Shown piece by piece: positions 48,291 to 61,185 of a stretch of DNA of 64,000 bases. Below the pieces are notes generated by a model. The model did no database searches. It saw only the letters and a list, made by a program, of their open reading frames with translations, and had not been told where the DNA came from. A program made the translations under genes and the position numbers. Source of the stretch: Moringa oleifera (taxonomy: Eukaryota > Streptophyta > Magnoliopsida > Brassicales > Moringaceae); the NCBI GenBank assembly GCA_021397835.1, contig JAJFZO010000537.1:186001-250000 (forward strand), given 5' to 3'. How positions within the stretch are numbered: position 1 is the first letter of the stretch; each line of letters opens with the position of its first letter.

Positions 48291-51200
48291 TTATTTCAGT
48301 GAAATTTTTATCCATTAGCATCGTATCCTAGGTATGACTGTATAGATATTAATCAACTTTTATAATGTCCTTGATGAAGTTGTTAGCAACATAGTTTAAA
48401 AGGTCATGTGCTTATATATATGTAAAATGGGTCATGTAATTATATTTATCGAAAACATATAAACATTTATGATTTAACTATTAATATTAAACTATTGGTT
48501 GAATGAATATGCAAATTAAAGCTCTAGATTGATATCAATCTCACCATCAGTTATATATGAACGAAGTTCCCATAATTGAAAAATATACATTTGGTAAATC
48601 ATTACTTATTCATATATGAATACTATAGGAGATCCTTGCATGGATATATAAACAAATTGTTATGGTTGAGTAGTGAAATATATGAATTCAACAAGATTTA
48701 TAAGCAGCCTAATATTTATCATCTGTTAATATTTCAGTTTTTTCTTCCGAATACTCAGCCAAAATGTTTATATATAGATGGTTTTTGTCTTATACTTTTC
48801 CAACTCATAATTACTAGCATTATTCTATGGTACTTTTAGACATTGTCTATTAACATGTGGCTCGAAGTAGTATAAGCATAACAATGACGCTTCTTCACCA
48901 AGATATACATTAGACCTTTAACTTTTGTTTATCTTTCATATATATATATATATATATATTTAACTTTCGAAGATACCTATATTTATATCAAGATCGATCA
49001 AATACATTAATCTATTCTTAAGAAAGTAATGAAGTAAGTCAAATTATAATTAATACCTCTCAAATGGATGCATTTATTCATAATGCACTAGACTCACTAT
49101 CCTTGCTTTATAAGGCAAATGGATCAAAAGATATTCTATTAAATTGAAGAAGCTTGATAGGAATATATGCTCGAGATTGTAAAAAATTATAGGGATTTTA
49201 TTCTTAAATATAGTAAATTTCAGATGATTACAAGTAAATTGAATAAATTATCCTATTATATTAAAAATTTTTGATTTAAAAGTCTATCTATCAATTTAAA
49301 GTCCATCCATTGATAATTCAATTTACTCATATTTCTTTTTTTTTTTAGTTTTAAATTCATTAAAAATGATAAACTATGCCAAAAATCTGTCAAAGTCTCC
49401 TCTATATAATAGAAAACCCTTTAAAATATAAAAACAATTTGATAATTTAACAAGGACACATTCATTATCAAGGTTTTAATTCATTGCAATTTTTATCTAT
49501 AGGATACTGATGCTAAATCAAGACATAGATAAAAGTAGTTCATAAATGATTCATTTTGGCATTAAAAAAATGCATCTAAAATAGTATAGCTTAATTCTAA
49601 ATGATCATGCACTAAGTTAAACGTTAACCATTCTTGTAAATACCTTAGAGCACATTCAAAACTATCAAGAATGATCTTATAAAGTAGTAAAAAGAAATCA
49701 ATAAGCAAATAAACTCAGAGTCATGCCCAATTATGCACAAAAGTGACAAAAAGTGTACTAGTTTGCTTCTAAAGACTTATACTTCAATGTCCAATTCATT
49801 TTTATTTCTTAGAACCTCTAAAAATTATGCAAACCAACAAACAATAAAGGATTCAAAGTAACAAAAGGTTTAAAACAATCCATGAAAAACACATCAAGAG
49901 GACTCAAATGTACACCAATTTACCATGATAACATCCATCAAAATAGTTTTTACAGACACAATGAACATTATAACATTTTATGTAAAAGGTCAAATATTGT
50001 CTAATATCAAATGAATTAATGTTCACATCAAAGCTCATCCAAAACTCAACTAATAGGAATTGTTTTACTCATTTTATAATACCAAAAATACAAACTTGCA
50101 TATCTTACATAAAAATGAAACTCAAGTAAGTATTTTTACAGAGACTTCTAAAAAAACATGCCTCTAACATCCAAACAACATCTACATATACTTTTAATCA
50201 TTCATTTCTATCAAAATATCAAGGAACAATTATTCATACGGATACATAAGCCAACCAAAACCCTAAAGTTAAATATCTAAAGGTTCTTTATTTTAAGACT
50301 CCATTTCATCCTTTTAGCATATGTTTATAAAACTAATAATTTGGAACACAAAAATATAAGCTAATTAAGATCAAAGAAACATTATCATTAAAGTATCTAA
50401 AACTATCAAACATATCAAGGACATAATCTTTTCTTTTCTTTTCTTTTTAATAAAATTCTAATTTAAGACACTAAATATTGATCACACAACTCTAAAATTA
50501 TACATCAAAGTATGAAAATTAGCTTGCATCATGGAAGAAACACATCAAAATGGACAAAAGAGATGATTTTGGCTATATCATTTGTTATATCTTTCACACA
50601 TTTTTTCTTAGTCAACCAAAGAAGATTTTGACTATTTCTTCATTTTCTTTCACACGTCCCTTTCAACACTGTGGCAGCTATATTTCTTCATTAATGGTGA
50701 TCAAGAACCAATCAAAGATTTTAAGATGATATGATAACTAAAGGAGCATGGTGATTTCTTTTATCTTCTACCAAAATGCCCGTAAATCAATGTGACTCCT
50801 TTGTCCCCCTTTCTATGTGTTTATATATATTCCTAAAGTTTTTACCTGTTAAAGCTCCTTTCATCTATCATACAAAAATTTTGTTTTAATTGTGAAATGT
50901 AACAAGATTGATAAGATATTCATGCATCTTTCAAGTGTTATGATATATATACTGACAATTACTTGGATAAGGAAAGCAATTAATATGTTTTAAAATTTGT
51001 AACTCTTGATACAAATGAGATCAATTTCTAGTTCTTAAAATGCTATGGAGATCCATTCGCGTAATAAAGAAATATATAAGTTATTGTGCATATTATTAGA
51101 CATCAATGAAAGCTAATATAAACTATTATCTTTCAAACAGCCAAAGATGGATGCAACAAATGTTCTTCATTATCATCCTTGGAAAATAAAGCGCATCATG

Positions 51201-51790
51201 AAAACTATTTAAACACTATCAAGTATTATTAGTTTATTTGCACAATTTCAATTTTGTTGTTATAAATTACTAAAATAAGTAAAGCATACACATACACATG
51301 CATGCACACGTATGTACACATATATACATTCACACACACAAATTTGTAAATCAAAGCAATCCTAAGAACTACTATCGAAAATAAGTTTACAAAATAATTG
51401 AAAATTTTAGAAACTGCTATGTGAGTTAGAAATTCATGTTAGCAAATTCTAATTCTTAACCTTGAGAGCAAGAAAACCGTAACCAAATCTTTAGCCAATT
51501 AAGAAACCTAAGAAATAAGTAATAATTTGATAAGAAAAAGTAAATGCTTTGACAATGAGGGTTACTTTTCAAAATGAGGTTTCAAAGTGGTATTTCTTTT
51601 TATCTTCAACATTCTCAATTGTTTTTTTTTTTTGTCTTAAAGATTGTGAAAACTAGTTCTAAGATAGTAATTGAATGCTAAAAACCTGAAATAGAATTAA
51701 AAAGAATTAATTTTGAATTTTGTTTTTAAAAAAGAGATAAAAATGAAATTATATTGCTTAAACAATGAGAAATACAAAGAAAGTTGCTTA
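48291..51790. other. AT-rich region, nothing recognised
   Basis: No coding similarity. A TA microsatellite at about 48940-48958 and a short CA/TA-rich patch at 51285-51345. The open frame 48576-48839 is an AT-rich chance frame. Confidence 0.5.
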
Positions 51791-51799
51791 TAAATGAAA

Positions 51800-52036
51800 T
51801 GGAAAGCAAAAAAGAAGGAATTGAAGGGAAGGGTATTAATGGAGAGAAGGACAAATAGATGAAGCAACTGACGATAAGGAACGGTGGTAGCTATATTAGA
51901 TTTGAGGCACTGTAATGAGGGGGAAAAATTGAAAGAGGAAAAAGAGAGAAATGATTTTCCAAGAGAAGGAGAAGAAAGGAAAGAGAAAAAAGAAGAAAAA
52001 AGAAGAAGAAGAAAAAAGAAGAAGAAGAAAAGAGGA
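51800..52036. repeat. Polypurine (GAA/AAG-rich) tract
   Basis: Almost pure A/G on the plus strand, densest as imperfect AAG/AGA units at 51940-52036. Confidence 0.75.
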
Positions 52037-52246
52037 GTGATTCGGGTGACCTAAAATTTGTGGAGTTTAGTGATCAAATTTGTGTTCATCGCTAACTCTT
52101 TAAATTTTAAATTTTAAAAAAATTAGATAACTACATTATTTTTTAATTTAGTGATAGAATGTGAGATCCATTGCTATTTAGCAATGGAATAATGGTGACA
52201 TAGTGATGGGTTTATTTTTCAAAAAAAAAAATTAAGGATTAATTGT

Positions 52247-53715
52247 GTTGATTACTCTCAAGCTGGGTGATTTAAAGTGCCCTGACCTAATATCTAGAAT
52301 GTAAAGATTGTATTTTCATCAAAAGGACAAGCAAAGGTCATAATAGTTTGCAAATGGTGTTAGATGCGCTGGTTTCTAACAAACAATGGGAGTTATGTTG
52401 ATCTTAGTCACCATACATTCTTGTACTTTGATTAAACGAGTTACCAAACTAAAGAAAATCCAAGTATAATAATAGGGCCAATCAATGATTATGCATGTGA
52501 CGAAGATGTGTTACATAGTTAAAATTTGGAGAGATTTTTGCAATAAATTCTCTACAAACAAAATAAATTTGTTACTATTATCTCTCTATTTAGCAATGAA
52601 ATAGTGACAAAACAATGATTTATTTATTTTTTAAAAAATAATTAAAAAAATAAAGATAACCATGTCAATTATTTTCAAATCGAGTGCTTCAGAGTATGTC
52701 GACGCAATGTCTAAAATGTAAAGGTCTTATTTCCATAAAAGGATAAGCAAGGATTACAATACTTCATAAACAATGTTGGATGCATTTGTTTTTAACGAAG
52801 AACAAGTTTTTTCTATCTTAGTTAACATACATTCTCATACTTTAACTAAGTTGCCAACTACTTGGTTATATTTATGAAGAAGGTGTGTTATGCTTTTAAA
52901 ATTTGAGATTTTCGAAAAAAATTCTTTATGAATAAAATAAATCTATCTCTATTTTATCACTGGTTAGTGATGAAATAGTGATTGATTTATTTTTAAAAAA
53001 TAATTAAAAAATAAAGATTAATAATGTCGATGATTGTCGAGTCAAGTGCTTCAAACTATCACAACTCCATGTCTAGAATATAAAGGTCATATTTCCATCA
53101 AAGGGACCAGAAAGAATTATAATAGTTCGCAAACAATGTTTGATACATTTGTTTCTAATGAAGAATAGGTTATGTTGATCTTAGTCGACATACATTGTCG
53201 TACCTTAATTAAGTCACTATCCACTTGGTTATATTTGTGATGAGGGTGTGTTACGTTTTTAAAATTTGAGATTTTTAAAAAAATTTCTTCATGAACAAAA
53301 TAAATCTATCTTTATTTCGTCACTAATTGTTGACGAAATAGTGATTGATTTATTTTCAAAAAATAATTAAAAAATAAGTATTAATAATGTCGATGATTGT
53401 TAAGTTAACCACTTTAAACTACTCTAACTCAGATGTCTAAAATACGAAGGTCGTATTTACATTGAAGGGACAATAAAAAATCATAATAGTTTGCAAACAA
53501 TATTTGATGCATTTGCTTCTAATGAAGAATATATTATGTCGATTTTTGTCGACATACGTTCTTGTACTTTAAGTAAATAACTTAACCAGCTAATAGTTAT
53601 ACATGGGATAATGGTGTATTACATTGTTAAAATTTGAGTTTTTTTTTTAAAAAATTCCATATAAACAAAATACATTTATCATTATTTAATGATGAAATAG
53701 TAATGAAACTCTTAA
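52247..53715. repeat. Tandem array, period about 362 bp, four units
   Basis: Units start at about 52247, 52673, 53035 and 53399, giving spacings of 426, 362 and 364. Shared blocks include TCTAAAATGTAAAGGTC, AGTTTGCAAACAATGTTTGA and GTTATGTTGATCTTAGTC. Each unit ends with a small palindromic CACTA-like motif (for example TTTCGTCACTAATTGTTGAC at 53316 and its partner GACGAAATAGTGA). Confidence 0.8.
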
Positions 53716-54250
53716 CTTAAAAGAATATTAAAAAATTAAATTAATTTTTTAATATTTTTTATTAATTATTTAATTTAATGTAAGAGTACTTATGAATGGA
53801 TAATAACTCCGTCAATAAGATTTTAAATAATAAAAAATAAAAAAAATTTAAAATTTAGGAACAAATTTATAATATGTTGTTATTGATAAATGTATTTTTA
53901 ATTAATGTATAATTTTTTCATGAGCAAATTTAGCGATGAAATCAATTTTATCACTAGTTTCTATTGTTAGTAAATCATTAATATGTTGTTAACATAAAAA
54001 AATAATTTTCTCATAATTTTATCATTGATTTATCGTTAAAATCTGTCATTGTTTTGATATTTTTTAATAAAAATAATTGTCCAAAATTAAGTAATTTTTT
54101 TAAAAAATAACTATAAGAAGGTATTGTTATCTTTAAAATTAAAAAGAATACTCAAATCTACATAACTAATTTGTTTTGGGTATAATCATAAAATATGAAT
54201 GTGTTATTTGGACTTAATATGCTGGAAAAGACCTCTTTTATAATCCGCCT
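53716..54250. other. Non-coding flank of the tandem array
   Basis: Contains TTAGCGATGAAATC, TATCACTAGTTTC and related short inverted motifs, like those ending the array units, so it probably belongs to the same transposon-like block. Confidence 0.45.
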
Positions 54251-54254
54251 ATGA

Positions 54255-54433
54255 GTATGATTTTCATGGCAATCAATTGGGCCCCGGTATCGCCATGGAT
54301 ATTTGAGTAGATCGCTGCCTCGGCCCAGTCGTACGCCCAATGATGCCATTACGATAGATTGAAAAGCCGAGAAGGACTCACTGAGAGAAAGCCGAGCAGC
54401 TCCCCCACTCTTCGCCTCCTCTTCCAAAATCTG
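54255..54433 (+). promoter_or_regulatory. Promoter and leader of the RRM gene
   Basis: An abrupt rise in GC content. TGGGCC (54278-54283), GGCCCA (54322-54327) and GCCCA (54335-54339) are site II type elements. The leader starts somewhere after 54340; an in-frame ATG at 54359 exists but does not begin the conserved protein. Confidence 0.45.
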
Positions 54434-57400
54434 ATGGACGACATGGCAGCCTACTATCCCCCACCCGGCACTCAGTACCCTTACTACCAGCCTGCTCCGC
54501 CTCCACCTCCGCCTGGAGCAGCGCTGCCACCGCCACCTCCGGCTGCTGGGTCACCGGCGCAGCACCTCCTCCTCCATCACCCGTACATCCCGCAGCAACC
54601 ACCGCCTTTCGCATCCTACGCGCCACCCTTCGCTTCGCAAGCTTCTCGAGACGACGTCCGAACCCTCTTCGTCGCCGGTCTGCCCGACGACGTGAAGCCC
54701 CGTGAGATTTATAATCTTTTCCGCGAGTGCCCTGGTTATGAGTCCTCCCACCTCCGGAGCCCCACTCAGAACTCTCAGGTAGGGTTCATCACTGATTTCA
54801 TGGTTTAGCTCATTGCGCTTGTTAAGGGAAAGCCAGTTCTAATATCCATTTCTCTCTCTCTCTCTCTCTTTCTTTTTTATTTTATAAGAATTGTATTTCC
54901 CATCTCACAACAATGTGACTCTGGAAGGGTTTTGTTATCTGAACCCGGAGATGGCCTTGTAATTAAGTATATTGTAGGATTTTTTTCCTTCTAATTTTTT
55001 TATTATTGTATTACATTAAGTTATCTTATTGTTGGAAGTAACCGTCTGTGGGATGAGATTGGAGGCAAAGCATGAATATTTGCTTCCCCATTTAGTAGAG
55101 AATAATGATAATCACACTAAGATGGCCTCTTTTATCACGAGCTCAAGTCAGCTTGTCTTTGGCCCGTTAATTGGCTTGCATCAGTTGACGGCAGTGTAAG
55201 CAATCAAATTTGAGCTTTAGGCCATGACATAGCAAATCAACTTTTTAGTAAATTCCCTCATTAGTCTATGTTAGGGAATAAGTTTGACGAGTTTGTGTCT
55301 TGATGTTGTAAAAATGGCAGTTGGGCTTGCAAGCAAGCATGACACTGAACCAATGCACAAAGGTTGAGCTTTAATCAAACCAGTTGAGCTTGGCCAAAGA
55401 TTTAAAAAGCCAATGTTGGACTCTTTTGTTTCTTTTCTTAATAAGGCAGCTAATACCAGAAAACAACATAGTTCAATTTTGCCCTAGTTGGACTAGATCA
55501 AGGATAAAAAATTTGGATAATTCTTTTCTGGGCAATATTTTACACATCAAGTTTGAAATCAAATCTTAGTTATGGATGGAGCTTGAAGGAATGACCTACG
55601 CTCTAGGATCTTATGGATTGTGTAGTTATCATGAAAATCATTTAACCATAGTTGACAGATTCATTTTTAGATGGCTTCTTAGTAGATAGATTACTTCCGC
55701 AACTTCTAAATCATTTTGAACTGATTCAATCCCTTGTTAAACAGAATGGCATTGCTGGAAACATGTAATTATCACATTATTCAATTAGTGACCTGATATA
55801 TGGTTCCAGCCCTATCTTTATCATTTGGGACGCCAAGTCTATATATCTTTTGTAGCACTATGTCTTAATTCTAGACAAGCCTTTTTCTAAGATTCTAATA
55901 TTGAACTGTAAGAGCTTAGATGTTATTGATTATATCAATTTCTTTATTCCTAGCTAGTGATATGAAAGAAGACTGTGGAATGTTTTTGCACTAGAGTCAA
56001 TTCTGAACAAGAAAAAATTGTTCTTTTTTTCCCCCCTGTTCTTGCTTTTCCTTTGCTTCTCTCTTTTGTGTTCAGTTACTTTGCTCTTCCCCTTACATAT
56101 TTAAATGGAGCATTAGAAACATAACTTTTATTAGTTTTTAATGCAATATACTAAATAAGTTATGCATTTCCAACTTCCTTTGTTAAGTTGCTCCATACTG
56201 ATGTCTTCATTTTTGACAGCCATTTGCTTTTGCTGTATTCTCCGATCAGCAGTCTGCTGTAGCAGCGATGCATGCACTCAATGTAAGACTTACCATTTTG
56301 AACTTGCTCTTATTGTAGTTGGAAACTATTCCTGACAAGTGAGTTGTACTATTTTGCTTCCGTCGAAGTTGCTTGGTGGCAAAACGAGTTATGTATTTGT
56401 AGTTAATGTTCTCTCTGGTTAAGGTTTTGAGTATTTCTGCAATTCTAGAAAGGAATATAGCTAGAATTTAGCTATTATGTTTTCCAGTAAATTTTTACCA
56501 TTATTTCATTAAAATATTCTTGCCTCTGTCCTTCACTAGAAAGAATATTGTTCTTATGCCTGGGTTTCTGAAATCACTTTTGAGGATCAGAGGGTTCACA
56601 ATTAGTTAGATAAGGGAGATGTAATGATGTAATCTAAGAGCTTCTTGGTTTTGAACATTTTTGCAGGGAATGGTCTTTGATCTTGAGAAGGGTTCAACTC
56701 TATATATTGATCTTGCAAAATCAAATTCCAGGTCTAAGCGCTCAAGAACAGGTCTATTGCTTGTGATTTCTTCCTTACAAATTGTAAACTCGCTGTAGTG
56801 CTGCATTAACTAATTTGAAACCATATTGTCTGCCATTAGATGACGAATGGCCTGCCTCAGATAAGAAAGCCAGAGGATCATTTCCGAGGACTACTTCTGA
56901 TTCTGGTAAGATGACTGCTTGCCATTGCTTATCTGTGGGAGCCCTCCACATGGAGGTCCTCGTGTGAAAATGTTTCTGAGTTAGTTGTTACTAATCAATG
57001 TATGTATAGTATTCATCTCTTTTTCTTTCTATATCTATCTATTCATTTCTCTTGCAATATTTTATCTGTCCTGATGTTAGCTGTGTGGTGCTTGTTTGAT
57101 CTCTCACTTGGACTACAAATTAGTTTCTTAGTCACATGAAGGACACACTCTTCTAAAAGCTCACTTTGCACATGTTTTGCACGCTGGGCACTAGCAGGTT
57201 TTGGCAGCGTTCACATGCCTGGAATGGGTAATTCTGCTTACAACACGATTGGTTATCCATCTACACAAAGGTCATCTGCACTACTTAAGCACGTCTTTGT
57301 TACTTGGAAGAGTTTGCTTCTAAGCTTCTTGGCACTTTTATTTTTTTATTTTATTTATTTTTTTTAAATCTTCATGTGATTTCTAGCCAAAAGGTCAAGG

Positions 57401-59009
57401 GTTTGGTAACATTAGTTTTGGCATGCCCTACTCCCTGAAGTTGGCGAAGAGTATTTCCTCTTTAAGCTATTGCATCTATATGTCTAGAAATCTTATCTGC
57501 TTATTCATTTTATTTTCTTTTCAATCATTCAGTCTTGGAAACTTTGATGCTAAAGCTGCAAATGAGACAGGTGCCAAGTTGGTAAGGTTGCTTCTGCTCA
57601 CTCTTATTTTCAAGTCAATTATAGTTCCTTTAAGCTGCTTATTTTTCCACTTTTCTTTTCCAAAGGACATAAAATGAGCCATTGTGGTGATGCTGATGTC
57701 TATTTTAGTCATGTACTTCTTTTTGAAATTTGCAATGCATTTCATGTTTTGAAGGGACAATTTCCTCCAATTTTAATTTAATATATTCAGATCTTCATGG
57801 TTGTGCTTGATATTAGATTTGTTATTTGGTTCAATGATTTTTTTATATAAAAATAGTACTGTGAAATTTCGGCATTTACAAAGTACTGCATCTGCTTAAG
57901 GTGTAATTATGAACTAAGTTTATGATCTAAATAACTTCCTTTAGTTATATTGTATGTCCAAAGTTCAGATAGCTTTCTCCCGTTCGATTTTTTATACTGT
58001 AGACTGGCGAATCTAGGTGTCATGTATTTTAACTTATTTCCAAAAGCAGGTACCGGTTGGAGCCTGCTTCTTATTTGATCGGACCATTTTAGACCTTCAA
58101 AGTGAGACTGCTGACGTGAAGTGTTGCATTTCTTGAGCATTGAATTATGATGAAACGTTGTATGGGACAGTAGAGACTTTTATGTGGTACCTAGAAGTGA
58201 TTATTGTTGCTTTTTCGGTCGTAAAATTGGACATTATAATTTTTTAGCATATTCTTCCAGAGATAAGTTTCTGCATAAGTGGTACATGCATATGGAAGAT
58301 TACTGTTCAGTTTCAGTAACTTCAACGTTTCTTCTTATGTCGACAGAATAATTCTACAGCATCTAGTGCTGCACAAAACGTCGCACCATGTCCAACACTT
58401 TTTGTGGCTAACTTGGGGCCAAGTTGTACAGAGCAAGAGCTAACTCAAGTATTTTCAAGGTAAGAATCTTTTAGCTTTGTCATGTTAGGTATGCTTGTAA
58501 TGTAATTTAATATTGGTTCATTGTTTATGTCAGATGCCCAGGGTTTTTGAAATTGAAGATGCAGAGCACATATGGGGCTCCAGTTGCATTTGTTGATTTT
58601 CAGGTACTGAATTTCTTTCTGTTATTGTTGAATCCTCTTCTGAAAGTAGTGTTCTACACCTCTCTGGTAGTAAACTGAAGTTTTGCATGTGACTGCCATC
58701 GCAATTTTGGAAATACCACTGTGTGAATTATCCCTCTCGGGACTTATGGTGGTGCTGAAGAAATCAGAGATATTGCGTATATGTTTTTGCAGGATACTGC
58801 TGCTTCAACTGGGGCACTAAGTAGTTTGCAAGGCACAATTCTGTACTCATCACCAGCTGGTGAGGGCATGCGTTTGGAGTATCCTTTGGTGCTGTGTTGT
58901 TACTTTCTTGAATTTGTTGCATTTGATGGTTTTATGTTTTAAGTTTTCACTTGACGAGCAATCCAGATATGCTAAATCTCGGATGGGGATGCGAAGGAAA
59001 GCTAAGTAA
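54434..59009 (+). CDS. Two-RRM RNA-binding protein, RBPMS/scw1-like
   Basis: Binds RNA through two RRMs; likely a post-transcriptional regulator, targets unknown. Ten exons: 54434-54778, 56220-56282, 56667-56751, 56840-56905, 57198-57270, 57533-57581, 58347-58459, 58534-58603, 58793-58878, 58967-59009. Total 993 nt, 330 aa, frame kept at every junction. Residues 8-70 are Pro/Tyr/Ala-rich and disordered. RRM1 is about 77-154 (RNP2 LFVAGL, RNP1-like PFAFAVF); RRM2 about 244-321 (RNP2 LFVANL, RNP1-like APVAFVDF, closing LEYAKSRMG). Basic clusters SRSKRSRT and DKKAR after RRM1 may direct nuclear import. Similar uncharacterised RRM proteins occur across plants; single-RRM relatives in animals are RBPMS and couch potato. 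The last intron is U12-like. The start at 54434 is chosen because MDDMAAYYPP begins the conserved part; 54443 is possible too. Confidence 0.9.
54852..54869. repeat. CT microsatellite in intron 1 of the RRM gene
   Basis: About nine CT units, 75 bp after the intron 1 donor site. Confidence 0.8.
58879..58966 (+). other. U12-type (minor spliceosome) intron in the RRM gene
   Basis: The donor GTATCCTTT (58879-58887) is an exact match to the U12 consensus RTATCCTTT. The branch-site candidate TCACTTGAC (58947-58955) ends in the CTTRAY core, with its A at 58954, 12 bases before the AG end. There is no pyrimidine tract between branch site and acceptor. All three features are typical of U12 introns. 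Length 88 bp. Splicing joins GA|A to restore LEYAKSRMG. Confidence 0.85.
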
Positions 59010-59150
59010 TTGCAAACTGGGTGGAAAGCTGAGTAAATGCAGAGTACAAGGAAAGCTGGGGAATTACAAACTAGAATGAAAGCTCAGTAATTAAACTAGG
59101 AATGCTGAGTAATTACAAGCTAGAGGGAAGGCAAGAGTAATTGTGAACAA
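58996..59150 (+). repeat. Degenerate minisatellite spanning the stop codon of the RRM gene
   Basis: Units of about 25-27 bp starting GGAAAGCT at 58996, 59023 and 59050, then GAAAGCTCAGTAATTA at 59078, AATGCTGAGTAATTAC at 59101 and GGGAAGGCAAGAGTAATT at 59126. The first unit encodes the last residues RKAK and the TAA; later units form the 3' UTR. Confidence 0.75.
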
Positions 59151-61055
59151 GTACAAGATGCTTGGTTCCTGGCACACCAGTGACTCCTGCGGATTATAGA
59201 TTGTACCCAGAAAGGAGGATATTAAGTGTAATTGTTATAACATTTCTATTTCCCTTGATGGGGCCAAACCCAGTCTTTATGGACAATAAGGGCTACAAGG
59301 TTTATAAATTAACATCTAGGTTTGTTCAAAAAAATCGGTAAATTTTAAAGATCATTCAAAATAAGTTGAATGGAATCGAATCAAATCATGTGATTTTTTT
59401 AAATTAAGAATTAAAAATAATTTAAATAATCTAAATTTTATTATTGTAGTTTGATTATTCAAAAAATATAAACAGTTTGACTTTAAATTATGTTATATTA
59501 TATCTAATAAAAATTTAATTTCATTATTTATTAATTTTAGAAAGTTTAAGTTTAAATAATTTTTACTTAAAGTTTTTTGTAAAAGAATTTTAATTTGTTA
59601 TGATATAAAGGTTGCAAACTTTTAAATTTGTCACATTTTTATTGTTTTATGTTGTTTTTTTAGTAGTTCGTTGGGTGGTTGTTTTTTATTTATAAAAAAT
59701 TAATTATAATAAATTTTAAATATTGATTATGATTGATATTTAAATTTTTTTAATTTATAATAAATTGATGATATTTGATATTTATTTTAAAAGCGTATTA
59801 ATAAATTAAATAATATCAAATTGTATTATATTTTTTAATATGATTTAATATAATTTATGTTAATTAAATTATATATTTAAAAATAAGTATCAAATTGTAA
59901 TAATGATTTGATTTGATGTATTAAAGGGCATAAATTGATCAAATCAATACTCCTACTAACACCTTAAAAAAAAAAAACGTGACTTACAGCTCTTTTTGTT
60001 CCTCTTTTTTGGGAAATCTTCGTTATTATGTGGGTAGTTAGGTGGACCACTGTAGCATAAACAGGTGAGTTATGAAATGAAGATTGTATTGTATAAAAAT
60101 AGTATCCTTGGCATTTTGAAGACTGAAATTTAAAGTTCTCATATTTTCTGCTAAGTTTTCTATATGTCCGTCTTTTGAAATTCTGTTTTTTCTTCTTTTT
60201 CCTTTAACTAGGCCAAAGACTTCTTAGAGTTGTCTTAAAGGCATGATCCGCATTCCCTTGTCAATATTGCTGGTAACATGAGCGGGACGATGTCATGTGC
60301 ATGTTTGACTTTTAATGCTTGCCAGGCTTCAGGATAGTCAACTCTCTCTCTTTCTCTCTCTCATCTTTTGATATTAGTTTCTTCAACAATCCGACATTTT
60401 ACGTGGCAACAAGATTTTAATATTTTATACTTTTTTTTTTCTTATTTTCCATGTTAATCTCCATCTTACATCTGCTTGTCATTTCAGTTTCCAAATGTTC
60501 TTTATTGGCATCATTGATTCAACTTCCAGGTTACAAGTTCTTTATAGTTTATTGGCATTTCCTCAAAATTTTGTCCATGGTTACAACATCACTTTGCTAA
60601 CTTATAGATGTGTCATTGTGTGTGTGAGTAGCAAAGTGAATAGATTAGTCTGGAGTCTTTTAAGTCAACAATATGTTTTGTACCAATTGAGACATTAGGG
60701 AGTACGGTACGCATGGGAAGGATGACAATGGTAACATGAACGTAAAGAGACAGGACAGTGGCACAGAGCCCCAAGAATGAGATGAAAGAAACTCTAAGCA
60801 AAGGGGCTTGAGTTGAGTGAGCTGGGGACTCAAGTGAGCAGCCAGTTAAGACAAGTCAACGATAATACAACTAGCATGGAGTGCCTTGTTGATTTCGACA
60901 TAAGTTGGAGCCATCTTGCATAAAGTTATGTGCAGCTGGGAAAGACTTAATCTTATTGGGAAAAAATCAAGTAATAACTATAAATCATGAAGCTTCTCAG
61001 ACTACTTGGTTATAGGGTCCTAATAGAAAATAGAAAATAAAAAATATATGAAACT
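59151..61055. other. 3' flank of the RRM gene and intergenic sequence
   Basis: Probably 3' UTR for the first 150 bp. 59330-59960 is very AT-rich; a CT-rich patch lies at 60340-60364. No gene recognised. Confidence 0.5.
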
Positions 61056-61059
61056 TATG

Positions 61060-61185
61060 TACGTCAATAAAAATATAATTCAAATGGTTGAATGTTCGTA
61101 ATGTAAATTAAACAATGTCTTAGGTTTGAGTCTTTCCACCAACATTCTAAATTTATTTAGGTTTGAAGCTCGATTTGTGGTGGCA
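61060..61185 (+). repeat. Possible SINE-like fragment
   Basis: CAAATGGTTGAATG (61081-61094) followed about 30 bp later by GGTTTGAGTCT (61123-61133) has the order and wording of tRNA-derived boxes A and B. No clear ends or target duplication. Confidence 0.3.

Noticed and set aside
53900..54130. CACTA-type terminal inverted repeat at the end of the 362-bp array block
   Set aside because: Short palindromes are present but no CACTA terminus could be matched to one on the other side.
54378..54751. Minus-strand open frames over RRM exon 1
   Set aside because: Shadows of a GC-rich, proline-coding exon.
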